DNA of 14,241 nucleotides from assembly GCA_965370435.1 (NCBI GenBank), contig CBDUUP010000077.1:1-14241 (forward strand), read 5' to 3'. Positions within the stretch are counted from its first letter, which is position 1. Each line of letters begins with the position of its first letter. Below are positions 13,612 to 14,241 of the stretch, in pieces. This DNA is from CBDUUP01 sp965370435 (GTDB lineage: Bacteria; Chloroflexota; Anaerolineae; Anaerolineales; UBA11579). A program made the position numbers and the translations under genes. Under the pieces are notes generated by a model that made no database searches, was not told the origin of the DNA, and saw only the letters and a list, made by a program, of their open reading frames with translations.

Positions 13612-14241
13612 ATGTCAATATTTAGTTTTATAAAAAAACATTTCACCAAAATATTGAGAATTAGCCTATTGGTAGTTTCCCTCTATTTATTCCTTACCAC
13701 ATACTTGTACCCAAACCTGAACGCTCCCGAATCTGTCTCCGAAACCGGCTTCAATGGTGACCGTGCCTACGCTGATGTGCTCCACCAAGTTTCACTTGGC
13801 CCGCGGATTCCTGGAAGTCAAGGTCATGCACAACTCGTGGAGTGGTTAGTGGGGGAGTTAGATCGTGCTGGTTGGGCAACCGAGATACAAGAAACAGTTG
13901 AGTACGGTCAGCCCATCCGTAATGTCGTCGCCAAGCGGGGGAGTGGGGAACCCTGGATAATTCTCGGCGCGCACTATGACACTCGCATGGTTGCCGACCT
14001 CGACCCCGATCCCAACAACCATAACCAGCCGGTCCCCGGCGCTAACGATGGCGCCTCTGGCGTCGCGGTGCTCTTGGAATTAGCCCGCGTCCTACCCGCC
14101 GATTTATCCAAAGAGGTATGGCTGGTATTTTTTGATGCCGAGGATAATGGAGGCATCCCCGGCTGGGATTGGATCCTTGGTTCCCGGGCCTTCGCAGCGG
14201 AATTGATTGAGAAACCTAACGCGGTCGTAGTTGTTGACATG
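13612..14241 (+). CDS. Membrane-anchored M28 / glutaminyl-cyclase-like enzyme (3' end cut by window edge)
   Basis: The frame from the ATG at 13612 stays open for 210 codons to the window edge. A single hydrophobic segment (about residues 17-33, ISLLVVSLYLFLTTYLY) follows a basic N-terminus, so the catalytic domain should face outside. The zinc-site residues of the M28 fold are visible: His121 in AHYDTR, Asp146 in GANDGASGV, and Glu177/Asp178 in FFDAEDNGG, where Glu177 would be the catalytic base. The PGANDGASGVAVLLEL and WDWILGSRAF segments resemble glutaminyl-peptide cyclotransferases, which form N-terminal pyroglutamate, as much as aminopeptidases; the missing C-terminus would help decide. 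There is no Shine-Dalgarno. A seven-codon reading frame (13592-13612) starts right after the trmFO stop and overlaps this start as TAATG, so translation may be carried over from trmFO. Confidence 0.85.
   Translation, partial: MSIFSFIKKHFTKILRISLLVVSLYLFLTTYLYPNLNAPESVSETGFNGDRAYADVLHQVSLGPRIPGSQGHAQLVEWLVGELDRAGWATEIQETVEYGQPIRNVVAKRGSGEPWIILGAHYDTRMVADLDPDPNNHNQPVPGANDGASGVAVLLELARVLPADLSKEVWLVFFDAEDNGGIPGWDWILGSRAFAAELIEKPNAVVVVDM

Noticed and set aside
13974..14240. Open frame on the minus strand opposite the M28-like gene
   Set aside because: Antisense to clear zinc-site motifs; its composition is a by-product of the coding strand.

Overview
The window looks like chromosomal DNA from a free-living bacterium, most likely in or near the Chloroflexota (Anaerolineae-type). 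This rests on gene content: a folate-dependent TrmFO, an F420-type luciferase-like oxidoreductase of the Rv3520c kind, a divergent PlsY, a multi-domain secreted nuclease and an unusual sigma-54. I could not test the taxonomy. Codon use looks even, and I see no transposase, phage gene, tRNA, rRNA or CRISPR array.

Layout. (1) 1-1884, minus strand: a membrane M48 metallopeptidase followed by rtcA (RNA 3'-phosphate cyclase), joined by a 4-base ATGA overlap; rtcA runs off the left edge. (2) 1975-7316, plus strand: a large lipoprotein endonuclease/exonuclease/phosphatase-fold protein, an LLM-class F420-dependent oxidoreductase, and a PlsY-family membrane acyltransferase with altered motifs. (3) 7386-11976, minus strand: a three-gene operon encoding sigma-54 (RpoN), a soluble PAS-GAF-PAS histidine kinase and an NtrC-type activator, each joined to the next by an ATGA overlap. 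(4) 12224-14241, plus strand: trmFO, then a membrane-anchored M28/glutaminyl-cyclase-like peptidase cut by the right edge.

The most interesting part is region 3. It encodes a sigma factor, the AAA+ ATPase that opens its promoters, and the kinase that should control that ATPase. The activator has receiver and GAFTGA ATPase domains but ends without the usual Fis-type DNA-binding domain. Upstream of rpoN, on the operon strand, is a near-perfect -24/-12 sigma-54 promoter (TGGCACAGAACTTGCA, 12015-12030). Its predicted transcript start leaves a 28-base leader carrying the ribosome site, so the operon probably drives itself. RpoN carries a four-cysteine zinc-ribbon-like insert just after Region I. 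Two nearly identical arrays of four 8-bp repeats lie in the same orientation, one just after the activator stop codon and one about 65-100 bases upstream of the predicted sigma-54 start. They bracket the whole module.

All stretches between genes are short. The longest (11977-12223, 247 bases) holds the sigma-54 promoter, one octamer array and the trmFO leader.
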